11,359 nucleotides of DNA from an uncultured Clostridia bacterium (lineage in GTDB: Bacteria; Bacillota; Clostridia; Christensenellales; Aristaeellaceae), in contig CAKTTM010000036.1 in assembly GCA_934615145.1 (NCBI GenBank), forward strand, positions 1 through 11,359, in the 5' to 3' direction. The notes under the pieces are model-generated. The model was not told where the DNA came from and made no database searches. It worked only from the letters and a program-made list of their open reading frames with translations. Of the stretch, positions 1-6,226 are shown in pieces. The translations under genes were made by a program, and so were the position numbers. Positions within the stretch are counted from its first letter, which is position 1; every line of letters begins with the position of its first letter.

Positions 1-1042
1 CCAGGTAGTCCATGCCGCCGTGGCCGCCGCGCTCGCCAAAGGCTTCGTACTCCTGCCACAGCGGGTGCTTGTACTCGTCCATATAGGCCTGGTCGCTCTC
101 CCAGCGGTGGGTCCAGTGGCTGGGGTCATGGGGCGATCGGCCCTCGATGTAGATGCCGCGGTTGTCCTCCTGCCAGATGCCCCTGGTGCCCTGCACCCGC
201 CCGCCGCGGGAATAGGGCCGGGGCAGCGTGCAATCGTGGGTGAGCACGATGGTCTCCCCGCCTGAGCACTTGATCATGGTGGTCACGATGTCGCCGCAGT
301 GGAAGGCCTTGCCCGTGATATCGTCATCCGGGCGATGTTCTTTAAGCCAGGCGCTCTGGCCCGCCGCCTTGGAGGCCATGCTGGTCAGCATCAGCATGCG
401 GTTGCCGCGGTTTAGGTTCAGATACTTGGCAATGGGCCCCAGCTCGTGCGTGGGGTAGAGCTCGCCATTGCGGTGCAGGAAGTTCTCCTGCCGGTAGTGG
501 CGGATGATGTCGCCCTGGCCGATCTCGTCACGCAGGTCATGCTGATAGCCGCCCTGGCAGTGCACCAGCTCGCCAAACAGGCCCTGGCGCACCATGTTGA
601 GCACGGTCATCTCTTCCCGGCCATAGCAGCAGTTTTCCAGCAGCATCACCGGGATGCCGGTAGCCTCCGACACCCGCACCAGCTGCCAGCATTCCTCGAT
701 CGACGAGGCGCCGCCCACCTCCATCGCCGGTATCTTGCCGGCCATCATGCAGGCCACCGCCAGCGGGATATGGGTCTGCCAGCTGGTCATGATGATGACG
801 GTCTCCACATCCTCCCGGGTATAGACATCTTCAGGTTTAAGTGTGGCCGCCGGGCGCTGGCCGCGCTTTTGCGCCACCAGGTCGGCCGCATCATTGACCC
901 TATCCTCATACAGATCGCACAGCGCCACGATCTCCACATCGGGCATCTCCAGCAGCACCTTGAGCTGGCTCAGCCCCCTGGGCCCCAGGCCCAGCACGCC
1001 CACGCGCACCGCGCGGCCGGCTTCACCCATCTGTCTGCCCAT
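1..1042 (-). CDS. GH109-type Gfo/Idh/MocA family protein (C-terminus cut by window edge)
   Basis: 347 residues are visible and the reading frame runs off the left edge. The N-terminus carries a Rossmann dinucleotide site, GLGPRG at residues 18-23, and there is no signal peptide. The rest matches glycoside hydrolase family 109, the NAD-dependent glycosidases typified by alpha-N-acetylgalactosaminidase. Landmarks are EVGGASS near 108-114, ENCCYGREE around 136-144, YPTHELGP with H199, RPYSR with Y277, and GGHGGMDYL at the visible end. H199 and Y277 are spaced about as I recall the catalytic His and Tyr of the Elizabethkingia enzyme. GH109 enzymes use bound NAD+ to oxidise C3 transiently and cleave by elimination. 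The start ATG overlaps the deoC stop as TGATG, with GAGGG nine bases upstream, so the two are co-transcribed and probably translationally coupled. Family members usually exceed 400 residues, so roughly the last fifth is missing. Family is secure, but the substrate is not, and a plain sugar oxidoreductase remains possible. Confidence 0.85.
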   Translation of the reverse strand, partial: MGRQMGEAGRAVRVGVLGLGPRGLSQLKVLLEMPDVEIVALCDLYEDRVNDAADLVAQKRGQRPAATLKPEDVYTREDVETVIIMTSWQTHIPLAVACMMAGKIPAMEVGGASSIEECWQLVRVSEATGIPVMLLENCCYGREEMTVLNMVRQGLFGELVHCQGGYQHDLRDEIGQGDIIRHYRQENFLHRNGELYPTHELGPIAKYLNLNRGNRMLMLTSMASKAAGQSAWLKEHRPDDDITGKAFHCGDIVTTMIKCSGGETIVLTHDCTLPRPYSRGGRVQGTRGIWQEDNRGIYIEGRSPHDPSHWTHRWESDQAYMDEYKHPLWQEYEAFGERGGHGGMDYL

Positions 1043-1692
1043 CAGTCCCGGCCCTCGTAGGCCGCGATGGCGCCGCTGGCGCCGATGCGGTCAGCGCCGG
1101 CCGCGATCATGGCCTCCATGCTCTCAGCCGTGCGGATGCCGCCGGAGGCCTTGATCCTGATCCAGGCAGGGAGCAGCTGGCGGAAGAGCTTGATATCCTC
1201 AATGTCGGCGCCGGCGCTGCTAAAGCCCGTTGACGTCTTGATAAAGTCCGCCCCCGCGTTGGCCACGCAGCCGCAGAGCGCTATCTTTTCGGCGCGGTTT
1301 AAGTTGCTGGTCTCCACGATCACCTTGAGCACCCGGCCCGCGCAGGCGTTCTTGACGGCGCGTATCTCCTCCGTCACGCCGTAGAAGCGCCCCATCTTGA
1401 CCTCGCCCTGGTTGACCACCATGTCAACCTCCTCCGCGCCATCCAGCACCGCCTGCTGCGCCTCCAGCACCTTGCTGGCGGTGGTGCTGTAGCCCAGTGG
1501 AAAGCCCACCACCGTGCAGACCTTGACCAGCGGGAAGGCGGCGTGCGCCGCGCGCACAAAGCTGGGCGGTATGCAGACGGTGGCCATGCCATGCTGCTGC
1601 GCTTCCTCGCAGAGCTTGCGCACATCCTCCCAGGTGGTGGTGGCCTTGAGCTGCGTATGATCCACGCGGCTGAACACTGCTTGCTTGTCCAT
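1042..1692 (-). CDS. deoC: Deoxyribose-phosphate aldolase
   Basis: 216 residues, a normal length for bacterial DeoC. The enzyme cleaves 2-deoxy-D-ribose 5-phosphate to acetaldehyde and glyceraldehyde 3-phosphate, the last step of deoxynucleoside catabolism in the cytoplasm. Visible family motifs are DHT at 11-13, VVGFPLG at 61-67, EVDMVVN at 88-94 with the catalytic Asp at 90, KVIVET at 123-128, and DFIKTSTGF at 149-157 with the Schiff-base lysine K152. SGGIRT at 183-188 is preceded by the second active-site lysine K181, and GADRIGAS lies near the end. The class I aldolase active site is complete. The ATG at 1692 is preceded by a purine-rich GGGGGAGA site, with a promoter and a small hairpin further upstream. 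Its partner is the GH109-like gene, not the usual deoA, deoB or nucleoside transport genes, so its supply of deoxyribose phosphate is not evident here. Confidence 0.96.
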   Translation of the reverse strand: MDKQAVFSRVDHTQLKATTTWEDVRKLCEEAQQHGMATVCIPPSFVRAAHAAFPLVKVCTVVGFPLGYSTTASKVLEAQQAVLDGAEEVDMVVNQGEVKMGRFYGVTEEIRAVKNACAGRVLKVIVETSNLNRAEKIALCGCVANAGADFIKTSTGFSSAGADIEDIKLFRQLLPAWIRIKASGGIRTAESMEAMIAAGADRIGASGAIAAYEGRD

Positions 1693-1709
1693 GCTTCTTT
1701 TCTCCCCCT

Positions 1710-1727
1710 GCCGCCTCCAAAGGCGGC
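1710..1727 (-). promoter_or_regulatory. Perfect stem-loop in the deoC 5' leader
   Basis: A 7-bp perfect inverted repeat (GCCGCCT and AGGCGGC) with a 4-base loop lies between the deoC promoter and its start codon. Its 3' edge is immediately next to the AGGGGGAG ribosome binding site. No T-run follows, so it is not a terminator. It could stabilise the 5' end of the mRNA or affect access to the ribosome binding site. The hairpin is plain in the sequence, but its role is inference. Confidence 0.45.
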
Positions 1728-1740
1728 CATTCTCCTAGAA

Positions 1741-1769
1741 ATAGTAGCACCCATGCCGGCAAAAGGCAA
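1741..1769 (-). promoter_or_regulatory. Candidate extended -10 promoter for deoC-GH109
   Basis: Read on the minus strand: TTGCCT (-35, 4 of 6) at 1769-1764, a 17-base spacer, and TACTAT (-10) at 1746-1741. The -10 is preceded by TGC, giving an extended -10 (TGn). The spacing is ideal and transcription would begin about 40 bases before the deoC ATG. This is a sigma-70/sigma-A style match judged by eye. Confidence 0.55.
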
Positions 1770-1808
1770 GGCGAAAGGACCTCGCGGCCTGGCCTCATCC
1801 GATGCGGC

Positions 1809-2462
1809 TTATGGTATCACAAAGCGGTCATAGCCCGCGCTGACCAGCCTTTCGTAGGCCTGCCAGACGGCGTCCGGCACCGCCACCGGCGCCTGAAAAC
1901 CCTGCCTGGCATAGACATCAAGGCGCTGGGTATCCCCCACCATCAGCTCCACCAGCTGCTCGTAGGGGGTGTCGGGGCTGGCGTAGTCCTCAAAGGCGAT
2001 GGGCGCCGCGTCCACCTGCCAGCGCAGCTGCGGCCACTGCTGCCAGGCTGTCAGCAGGGCGCGCCTTGCCATGTAGGGCTTGCAGACAATTAGCCCACTC
2101 TTGGGCTGGATGCCCAGGCTACTCAACACCTGCCGGCTGAGTGTAAAGTTCTCCCCCGTGTTAGTCGCCTCAGGCTCCAGGATGATGCGCTCTTCCTCCA
2201 CGCCCAGCGCCATGCAGCGCCGGGCAAAGAGCAGGGCCTCCGGCTCCTCAAAGCTGCCCTGGGTGATCTTGCCATAGCCGCCGCTGCAGACCAACCAGTC
2301 AGCGCGGCCCTGTAGAAAGAGCCGCGCCGCGTGGTCGGCCACCCGCAGGTCATGGCTGCCGGGTATCAGCAGGATATCGGCATGGCCCGCTTCGCGCTCA
2401 TGCCAGGAGAGAAAGTCATACAGCGTCCTGGCATCCCGCGCCACCGCCTCGGGGTCTGTCAT
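1809..2462 (-). CDS. YdcF/SanA-like DUF218 domain protein
   Basis: 217 residues forming a single DUF218 (YdcF-like) domain with no signal peptide or membrane segment, so it is probably cytoplasmic. Family landmarks are an early LLIPGSHDLRVADHA stretch at 31-45, the beta-strand plus glycine turn WLVCSGGYG at 56-64, and EEPEALLFA at 72-80. ERIILEPEATNTGEN follows at 91-105 and KPYMARRA at 128-135. Members include E. coli YdcF, reported to bind S-adenosylmethionine, and the envelope proteins SanA and ElyC. The biochemical activity is not established for soluble forms like this one. The ATG is preceded by GGAGG ten bases away. The gene has its own candidate promoter and sits alone between rsgA and deoC. 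Family assignment is good, but no function should be inferred. Confidence 0.85.
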   Translation of the reverse strand: MTDPEAVARDARTLYDFLSWHEREAGHADILLIPGSHDLRVADHAARLFLQGRADWLVCSGGYGKITQGSFEEPEALLFARRCMALGVEEERIILEPEATNTGENFTLSRQVLSSLGIQPKSGLIVCKPYMARRALLTAWQQWPQLRWQVDAAPIAFEDYASPDTPYEQLVELMVGDTQRLDVYARQGFQAPVAVPDAVWQAYERLVSAGYDRFVIP

Positions 2463-2495
2463 GATTCAGCGTCCTCCACCATAGTTGTGAGCATT

Positions 2496-2504
2496 ATCAT
2501 AGCA
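2496..2504 (-). promoter_or_regulatory. Candidate extended -10 element for the DUF218 gene
   Basis: Minus-strand TGCTATGAT (TGn plus TATGAT, 5 of 6 to TATAAT) lies about 35 bases before the start codon. No good -35 is visible at 16-18 bases, which is tolerated for extended -10 promoters. The same nonamer occurs upstream of argS. Confidence 0.45.
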
Positions 2505-2563
2505 AAGTCAGGCTGTATAAAGCCAGCCCGCGACGCCTATTCAGTTCATTTTAGCCAGGCAGG

Positions 2564-3490
2564 CTATCTGTGCCGCTGACGGCGTGCCTCCTCCGCCTTG
2601 AGCTTGAGGTAGCTGCGCAACCTCCCTGCATCCAATTGGCCCTGCGCCACCGCCAACCTGACCGCGCAGCCCGGCTCGGCCTGGTGTCCGCAATCCCGAA
2701 AGCGGCAGCCCTGTGCCAGGACCTCCACATCGTCAAAGGCGGCAGACACATCACTGTCCTCCAGCTTCAGCTCTCGGATGCCGGGGCTGTCAATCAGGTA
2801 GCCGCCCTCGGGCAGGGGGATCAGCTGGCGGTGGGTGGTCGTGTGGCGTCCCTTGTCCTGATGCCGGCTGATGGCAGCCGTGCGCAGCGCCTCCTTGCCC
2901 AGCAACAGGTTGACAAGGCTTGACTTGCCCACGCCGGAGGAGCCCATCAGCACTGCTGTCTGTCCAGCGGGGATGAGCGCCTTGAGTTCGTCCTGGCCCT
3001 GGCCTGTCAGCGCAGAACACAGCAGCCGCTGCCTGAGTGGATTCAATGCTGCCAGGCTGCTGAGCCTGTCCTGCTGCCGATGCTGCAGGTCTGATTTGGT
3101 CAGCACGATCACGGCGGGCAGACCCGCACCGTCTGCCAGGGCCAGGTAGCGCTCCAGGCGGCGCAGGTTGAACTCCTCATTGAGGCTGGTGCAGATCAGC
3201 ACCAAATCGACATTGGCGGCCAGCGCCTGGATCTGCCCGCTGCCGCCGGCCGACACGCGGCTGAGCAGGCTGCGCCGGGCCGCCAGCGAGACAATGATCG
3301 CCTGGCCGCCCTCGTCGCTGGCTCTATCCAGGCTTACCCGATCGCCCACGACCAGGCTCAGGCCGGCTATTTTCAGCTGACGCCTAAGGCTGCCACCCAG
3401 CCCCGCCTTGATGAAGCGCCCGGATTCTGCCAGGTAGATGCTGAATTGCTCATGATGTTGGGAGGCAATGATGCCTGTGACAGGGGTCAT
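2564..3490 (-). CDS. rsgA: Small ribosomal subunit biogenesis GTPase RsgA
   Basis: 308 residues with the circularly permuted GTPase order that defines RsgA (YjeQ/YloQ). An N-terminal OB-fold covers about residues 1-75. G4 is TKSD at 131-134, G5 CSALTG at 158-163, the P-loop GSSGVGKSS at 183-191, the G2 region DKGRHTTTH at 212-220, and G3 DSPG at 234-237. A C-terminal zinc site has C262, C267, H269 and C275. RsgA binds the maturing 30S subunit and, on GTP hydrolysis, helps release assembly factors. The SLNEEFNLRRLERYL stretch at 102-116 is, from memory, typical of a second RsgA clade in Clostridia and Bacilli that often coexists with the canonical copy. The context here lacks the usual prkC and rpe neighbours, which fits a paralogue. 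The ribosome binding site is weak (GTGAG). A strong terminator ends about 20 bases before the start codon, so expression must come through readthrough. Confidence 0.94.
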   Translation of the reverse strand: MTPVTGIIASQHHEQFSIYLAESGRFIKAGLGGSLRRQLKIAGLSLVVGDRVSLDRASDEGGQAIIVSLAARRSLLSRVSAGGSGQIQALAANVDLVLICTSLNEEFNLRRLERYLALADGAGLPAVIVLTKSDLQHRQQDRLSSLAALNPLRQRLLCSALTGQGQDELKALIPAGQTAVLMGSSGVGKSSLVNLLLGKEALRTAAISRHQDKGRHTTTHRQLIPLPEGGYLIDSPGIRELKLEDSDVSAAFDDVEVLAQGCRFRDCGHQAEPGCAVRLAVAQGQLDAGRLRSYLKLKAEEARRQRHR

Positions 3491-3511
3491 GGATGCTCAC
3501 TTTCTGGACGC

Positions 3512-3546
3512 AAAAAAGCGCCCGGGCGATATGCTCTCCCGGACGC
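3512..3546 (-). terminator. Strong intrinsic terminator upstream of rsgA
   Basis: On the minus strand GCGTCCGGG pairs with CCCGGGCGC (9 bp, one U-G wobble) around an 11-base loop, followed directly by six T residues. It lies about 150 bases beyond the purA stop and ends about 20 bases before the rsgA start codon, with no room for a promoter in between. It should end purA transcription. Unless bypassed, it should also stop any transcript reaching rsgA. Confidence 0.85.
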
Positions 3547-3568
3547 CTGATCAATTCAAAGCAAGCCG

Positions 3569-3619
3569 CTATGCCGGGAGCCATGCGGACAGATCAATGC
3601 TCATGCTCGTCATCCTCAT
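3569..3619 (-). CDS. Candidate 16-codon leader peptide upstream of rsgA
   Basis: A short frame reading MRMTSMSIDLSAWLPA then TAG. It starts 8 bases after AGGAAAGGGGG. A second in-frame ATG (codon 3) sits 6 bases after GGAG and a third is codon 6, so the exact start is open. Codons 13-16 (Trp-Leu-Pro-Ala) contain the CTCCCGG segment that can pair with the terminator arm. A ribosome finishing this frame would therefore cover the antiterminator. I do not recognise the peptide. It has no run of one amino acid, so it is not an obvious amino-acid-starvation leader. Confidence 0.4.
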   Translation of the reverse strand: MRMTSMSIDLSAWLPA

Positions 3620-3652
3620 CTCCGCAGCCCCCTTTCCTAAAAGTATGGCCTA

Positions 3653-3681
3653 TTTATACCACCGCAGTCCTCCGGCGTCAA
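3653..3681 (-). promoter_or_regulatory. Promoter for the rsgA leader
   Basis: Minus-strand TTGACG (5 of 6) at 3681-3676, a 17-base spacer, and TATAAA (5 of 6) at 3658-3653. The -10 is preceded by TGG, which adds an extended -10. It starts 15 bases past the purA stop codon. This is the best promoter match in the window and implies that rsgA has its own transcript. Confidence 0.7.
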
Positions 3682-3695
3682 GCCGCAGGGACAGC

Positions 3696-4976
3696 TTAGG
3701 CCCGGTAAATGATCTCATCCCTGTGCGGACCATTGGAGATGATGGTCAGCGGGGTTTCGATTTCCTTCTCGATGAAGTCGAGGTACTTTTTGCAGTTCTC
3801 CGGCAGGTCCTCATAGCGGGTCAGGCCGCGCACCTCCTGGCCCTTCCAGCCGGGCAGGGTGGTGTAGACCGGCTTGGCGCGGGCCAGCTGCGGGGTGGCG
3901 GGGAAGTCGCGGGTCTGCACGCCGTCGATCTCATAGGCAGTGCATATCTTGATTTCGTCCAGATAATTCATCACGTCGATGTTGGTCATCGCGCACTGCG
4001 TGGCGCCCTGCACCCGGCAGCCGTAGCGGGTGGCCACCGCGTCAAACCAGCCCACATCCCGCGGGCGGCCGGTCTTGGCGCCGTATTCGCCGGCGTCGCC
4101 GCCACGCTTGCGCAGTTCTTCCGCCTCCTCGCCCTCCAGGCGGCTGACGAAAAAGCCCGTGCCCACTGAGCTTGAGTAGGCCTTGGTGACGGCGATCACC
4201 TCGCTGATGGCCTGCGCGGGCACGCCCGCGCCCACCGTGCCGTAGCCGGCCAGGGGCGAGGAGGAGGTGGTGTAGGGAAAGATGCCATGATCCGGGTCGC
4301 GCAGCGCGCCCAGCTGGCCCTCCAGCAGGATGCGCTTGTTGTCTTTGAGCGCCTGATGCATATAGGCCGTGGTGTCGCAGACATAGGGCTTGATGGCCTG
4401 GCCCAGGGCATAATACCTCTCCGTCAGGGCCTCGGCATCCAGCGGCTGCTTGTGGTAGAGATGCTCGATCAATATGTTCTTCTTGACCAGGTTGGCGCGC
4501 AGCCGCTCGCGCAGTATGTCCTTGTCCAGCAGCTGGCAGACCTGTATGCCCACCTTGGCGTACTTGTCGCTGTAGAAGGGCGCGATGCCCGACTTGGTGG
4601 AGCCAAACTTGCGGTCGGCCAGGCGCTCCTCCTCCCAGGTGTCCATTAGGATGTGAAAGTCCATCAGCACCTGGGCGCGGTCGGAGATCTTCAGCTGTGG
4701 CGCCGGGATGCCGCGGTCTAAAATGGTTTGCAGCTCGTTTTGCAGCGCCTCGATGTCCAGCGCCACGCCCGGGCCAATGACATTGACCACATGGGGGTGG
4801 AATATGCCGCTGGGCAGCAGGTGCAGGGCAAACTTGCCATGCTCATTGATGATGGTATGCCCGGCATTGGCCCCGCCCTGAAAGCGGACGACGATGTCGG
4901 AGCCATCCGCCAGCACATCCGTCAGCTTGCCCTTGCCCTCGTCGCCCCAGTTGGCGCCTACGATTGCCCTAACCAT
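3696..4976 (-). CDS. purA: Adenylosuccinate synthetase
   Basis: 426 residues, normal for PurA. The enzyme joins IMP and aspartate using GTP to form adenylosuccinate, the first step from IMP to AMP. The N-terminal GTPase-like loop NWGDEGKGK at 9-17 holds the catalytic Asp12, and GGANAGHT at 34-41 holds the catalytic His40. Further blocks are STKSGIAPFYSDK at 126-138, EGQLGALRDPDHG at 219-231, TTSSSPLAGYG at 236-246, and GEYGAKTGRPRDVGW at 296-310. These differ from the textbook enzyme (EGAQG, TSSN, TTGRxRRxGW) but resemble a PurA subtype I recall from Clostridia. AGGGAGG (4990-4984), seven bases before the ATG, directly follows the dapL stop codon, and the gap to dapL is 14 bases. It is the last gene of the argS-dapF-dapL-purA operon. 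Confidence 0.95.
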   Translation of the reverse strand: MVRAIVGANWGDEGKGKLTDVLADGSDIVVRFQGGANAGHTIINEHGKFALHLLPSGIFHPHVVNVIGPGVALDIEALQNELQTILDRGIPAPQLKISDRAQVLMDFHILMDTWEEERLADRKFGSTKSGIAPFYSDKYAKVGIQVCQLLDKDILRERLRANLVKKNILIEHLYHKQPLDAEALTERYYALGQAIKPYVCDTTAYMHQALKDNKRILLEGQLGALRDPDHGIFPYTTSSSPLAGYGTVGAGVPAQAISEVIAVTKAYSSSVGTGFFVSRLEGEEAEELRKRGGDAGEYGAKTGRPRDVGWFDAVATRYGCRVQGATQCAMTNIDVMNYLDEIKICTAYEIDGVQTRDFPATPQLARAKPVYTTLPGWKGQEVRGLTRYEDLPENCKKYLDFIEKEIETPLTIISNGPHRDEIIYRA

Positions 4977-4990
4977 GGTCTTGCCTCCCT

Positions 4991-6214
4991 TTACAGCGCG
5001 CGCCTGATGCGCTCGACTGCTTCTGTGGTGTTCTCCTGCGTGTTAAAGGCGGTCAGGCGGAAATAGCCCTCGCCCGAGGGGCCAAAGCCGGCCCCTGGCG
5101 TGCCCACCACCTGGGCCTTGTGCAGCAGGTGGTCAAAGAAGCCCCAGCTGTCAAAGCCCGCGGGCACCTTCATCCAGATATAGGGTGCGTCCACCCCGCC
5201 ATAGACGGTCAGCCCCGCCTTATCCAGGCCCTCGCGGATGATGCGGGCGCTGCCCAGATAATAGTCGATGGCTTCTTTGATCTCCCGCTGGCCGGCCGCG
5301 GCATAGGTGGCCTCGGCCGCCTTTTGCACCGGGTAGCTCACGCCGTTTGACTTGCTGCCGATGCGCCTGCGCCAGAGGGCGCCAAGCGATACCGGCTTGC
5401 CCTCGCTGTCCAGGCCCTTGAGCTGGCGGGGCACCACCGTCCAGCCGCAGCGCACGCCGGTGAAGCCCGCGGTCTTGGAGTAGCTGCAGCATTCGATCGC
5501 CACCTCACGGGCGCCCTCGATCTCATAGATGCTCAGGGGTATGTCCGCCTGCGTCACAAAGGCCTTGTAGGCGGCGTCATAGATGATGATGGCGCCGTTG
5601 TCGCGCGCCCAATCCACATAGCGCTGTAACTGGGCTTTGGTCAGCACCGTGCCGGTGGGGTTGTTGGGGTAGCACAGATAGATCACATCCACCGGCCCCT
5701 CCGGCAGCGGCGGCACGAAGCCATTCTCCGCCGTGCAGGGCAGGTAGACCAGACGGCTCCATCGGCCATTGGCATACTGCCCCAGGCGGCCGGCCATGGC
5801 GTTGGCGTCCACATAGACCGGGTAGACCGGATCGGTCACCGCGATGCGGGCGTCCTGAGAAAATAGCTCCTGTATGGCGGCCGAGTCCGTCTTGGCGCCG
5901 TCGGAGACGAATATCTCGTCCGCCGCGATGTCGATGCCCCGGCTTAAGTAATCATGCTGCCGGATGGCCTCGATCAGGAAGGGATAGCCGCCGTCTGGCG
6001 CGTAGCCGTGAAAGCCCTCGGGCGTGGCCATGGCGCGGGCGGCATCGGCAAAGGCAGCCGCGATGCTGGGCCCAAGCGGCCTGGTCACGTCGCCGATGCC
6101 CAGGCGCAGCAGCTGCTGCGCAGGGTTCTCGGCGGCGTAGTCTCTCACGCGCTTGGCGATCTGTGCAAAAAGGTAGCCTGCCGGCAGCGTGGCGATATGG
6201 CTGTTGATATGCAT
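4991..6214 (-). CDS. dapL: LL-diaminopimelate aminotransferase
   Basis: 407 residues from the chosen ATG. DapL is a fold-type I PLP enzyme. It converts tetrahydrodipicolinate directly to LL-diaminopimelate with glutamate as amino donor, bypassing the succinylase and acetylase routes. Visible are LPAGYLFAQIAKRV at 10-23 (typical DapL N-terminus), LGIGDVTRPLGPS at 38-50, GYAPDGGYPFLIEAI at 70-84, and DPVYPVYVD at 128-136. CYPNNPTG follows at 181-188, then D213 and Y216 in IYDAAYKAF, the PLP Schiff-base lysine K247 in SYSKTAG, and R386 in FRLTAFN for carboxylate binding. An in-frame ATG ten codons upstream at 6244 lies inside dapF and lacks a ribosome site. The 6214 start has AGGAGG at ideal spacing and matches family N-termini. 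It lies directly after dapF, whose product acts next in the pathway. Confidence 0.95.
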   Translation of the reverse strand: MHINSHIATLPAGYLFAQIAKRVRDYAAENPAQQLLRLGIGDVTRPLGPSIAAAFADAARAMATPEGFHGYAPDGGYPFLIEAIRQHDYLSRGIDIAADEIFVSDGAKTDSAAIQELFSQDARIAVTDPVYPVYVDANAMAGRLGQYANGRWSRLVYLPCTAENGFVPPLPEGPVDVIYLCYPNNPTGTVLTKAQLQRYVDWARDNGAIIIYDAAYKAFVTQADIPLSIYEIEGAREVAIECCSYSKTAGFTGVRCGWTVVPRQLKGLDSEGKPVSLGALWRRRIGSKSNGVSYPVQKAAEATYAAAGQREIKEAIDYYLGSARIIREGLDKAGLTVYGGVDAPYIWMKVPAGFDSWGFFDHLLHKAQVVGTPGAGFGPSGEGYFRLTAFNTQENTTEAVERIRRAL

Positions 6215-6220
6215 CCTGCC

Positions 6221-6226
6221 CCTCCT
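6221..6226 (-). promoter_or_regulatory. Ribosome binding site that fixes the dapL start
   Basis: AGGAGG on the minus strand, six bases before ATG 6214. Its first base falls in the dapF stop codon (TGAGGAGG), so termination on dapF and initiation on dapL are closely linked. This excludes the longer frame beginning at 6244. Confidence 0.85.

Larger units (their letters stand above)
3491..3646 (-). promoter_or_regulatory. Putative transcription-attenuator leader of rsgA
   Basis: About 155 bases of untranslated leader are expected from the promoter at 3653-3681. In order it holds a purine-rich ribosome binding site (AGGAAAGGGGG, 3638-3628), a 16-codon open frame (3619-3569), a small hairpin, and a strong intrinsic terminator (3546-3512). 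The small hairpin pairs CCGC+ATG (3588-3582) with CAT+GCGG (3573-3566, one bulged base), and its loop exposes CTCCCGG at 3580-3574. That loop is perfectly complementary over 7 bases to CCGGGAG at 3542-3536, which is the ascending arm of the terminator. Pairing of the two would block the terminator, so the sequence contains mutually exclusive antiterminator and terminator folds. The complementarity is direct observation, and regulation of rsgA by it is inference. Confidence 0.5.

Noticed and set aside
446..1060. Long open frame on the plus strand opposite the GH109 gene
   Set aside because: Its translation is His/Ala/Leu-rich with no family motif and has no ribosome site. It is the antisense shadow of a GC-rich gene whose minus-strand reading is a clear protein.
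2511..2528. Hairpin after rsgA (GGCTG...CAGCC) as its terminator
   Set aside because: Only 5 bp with an 8-base loop and followed by TGACTTT. It is too weak to call.
3667..3692. Imperfect hairpin just after the purA stop as a purA terminator
   Set aside because: The stem has a mismatch and a bulge and no T-run follows. It also overlaps the -35 of the rsgA leader promoter.
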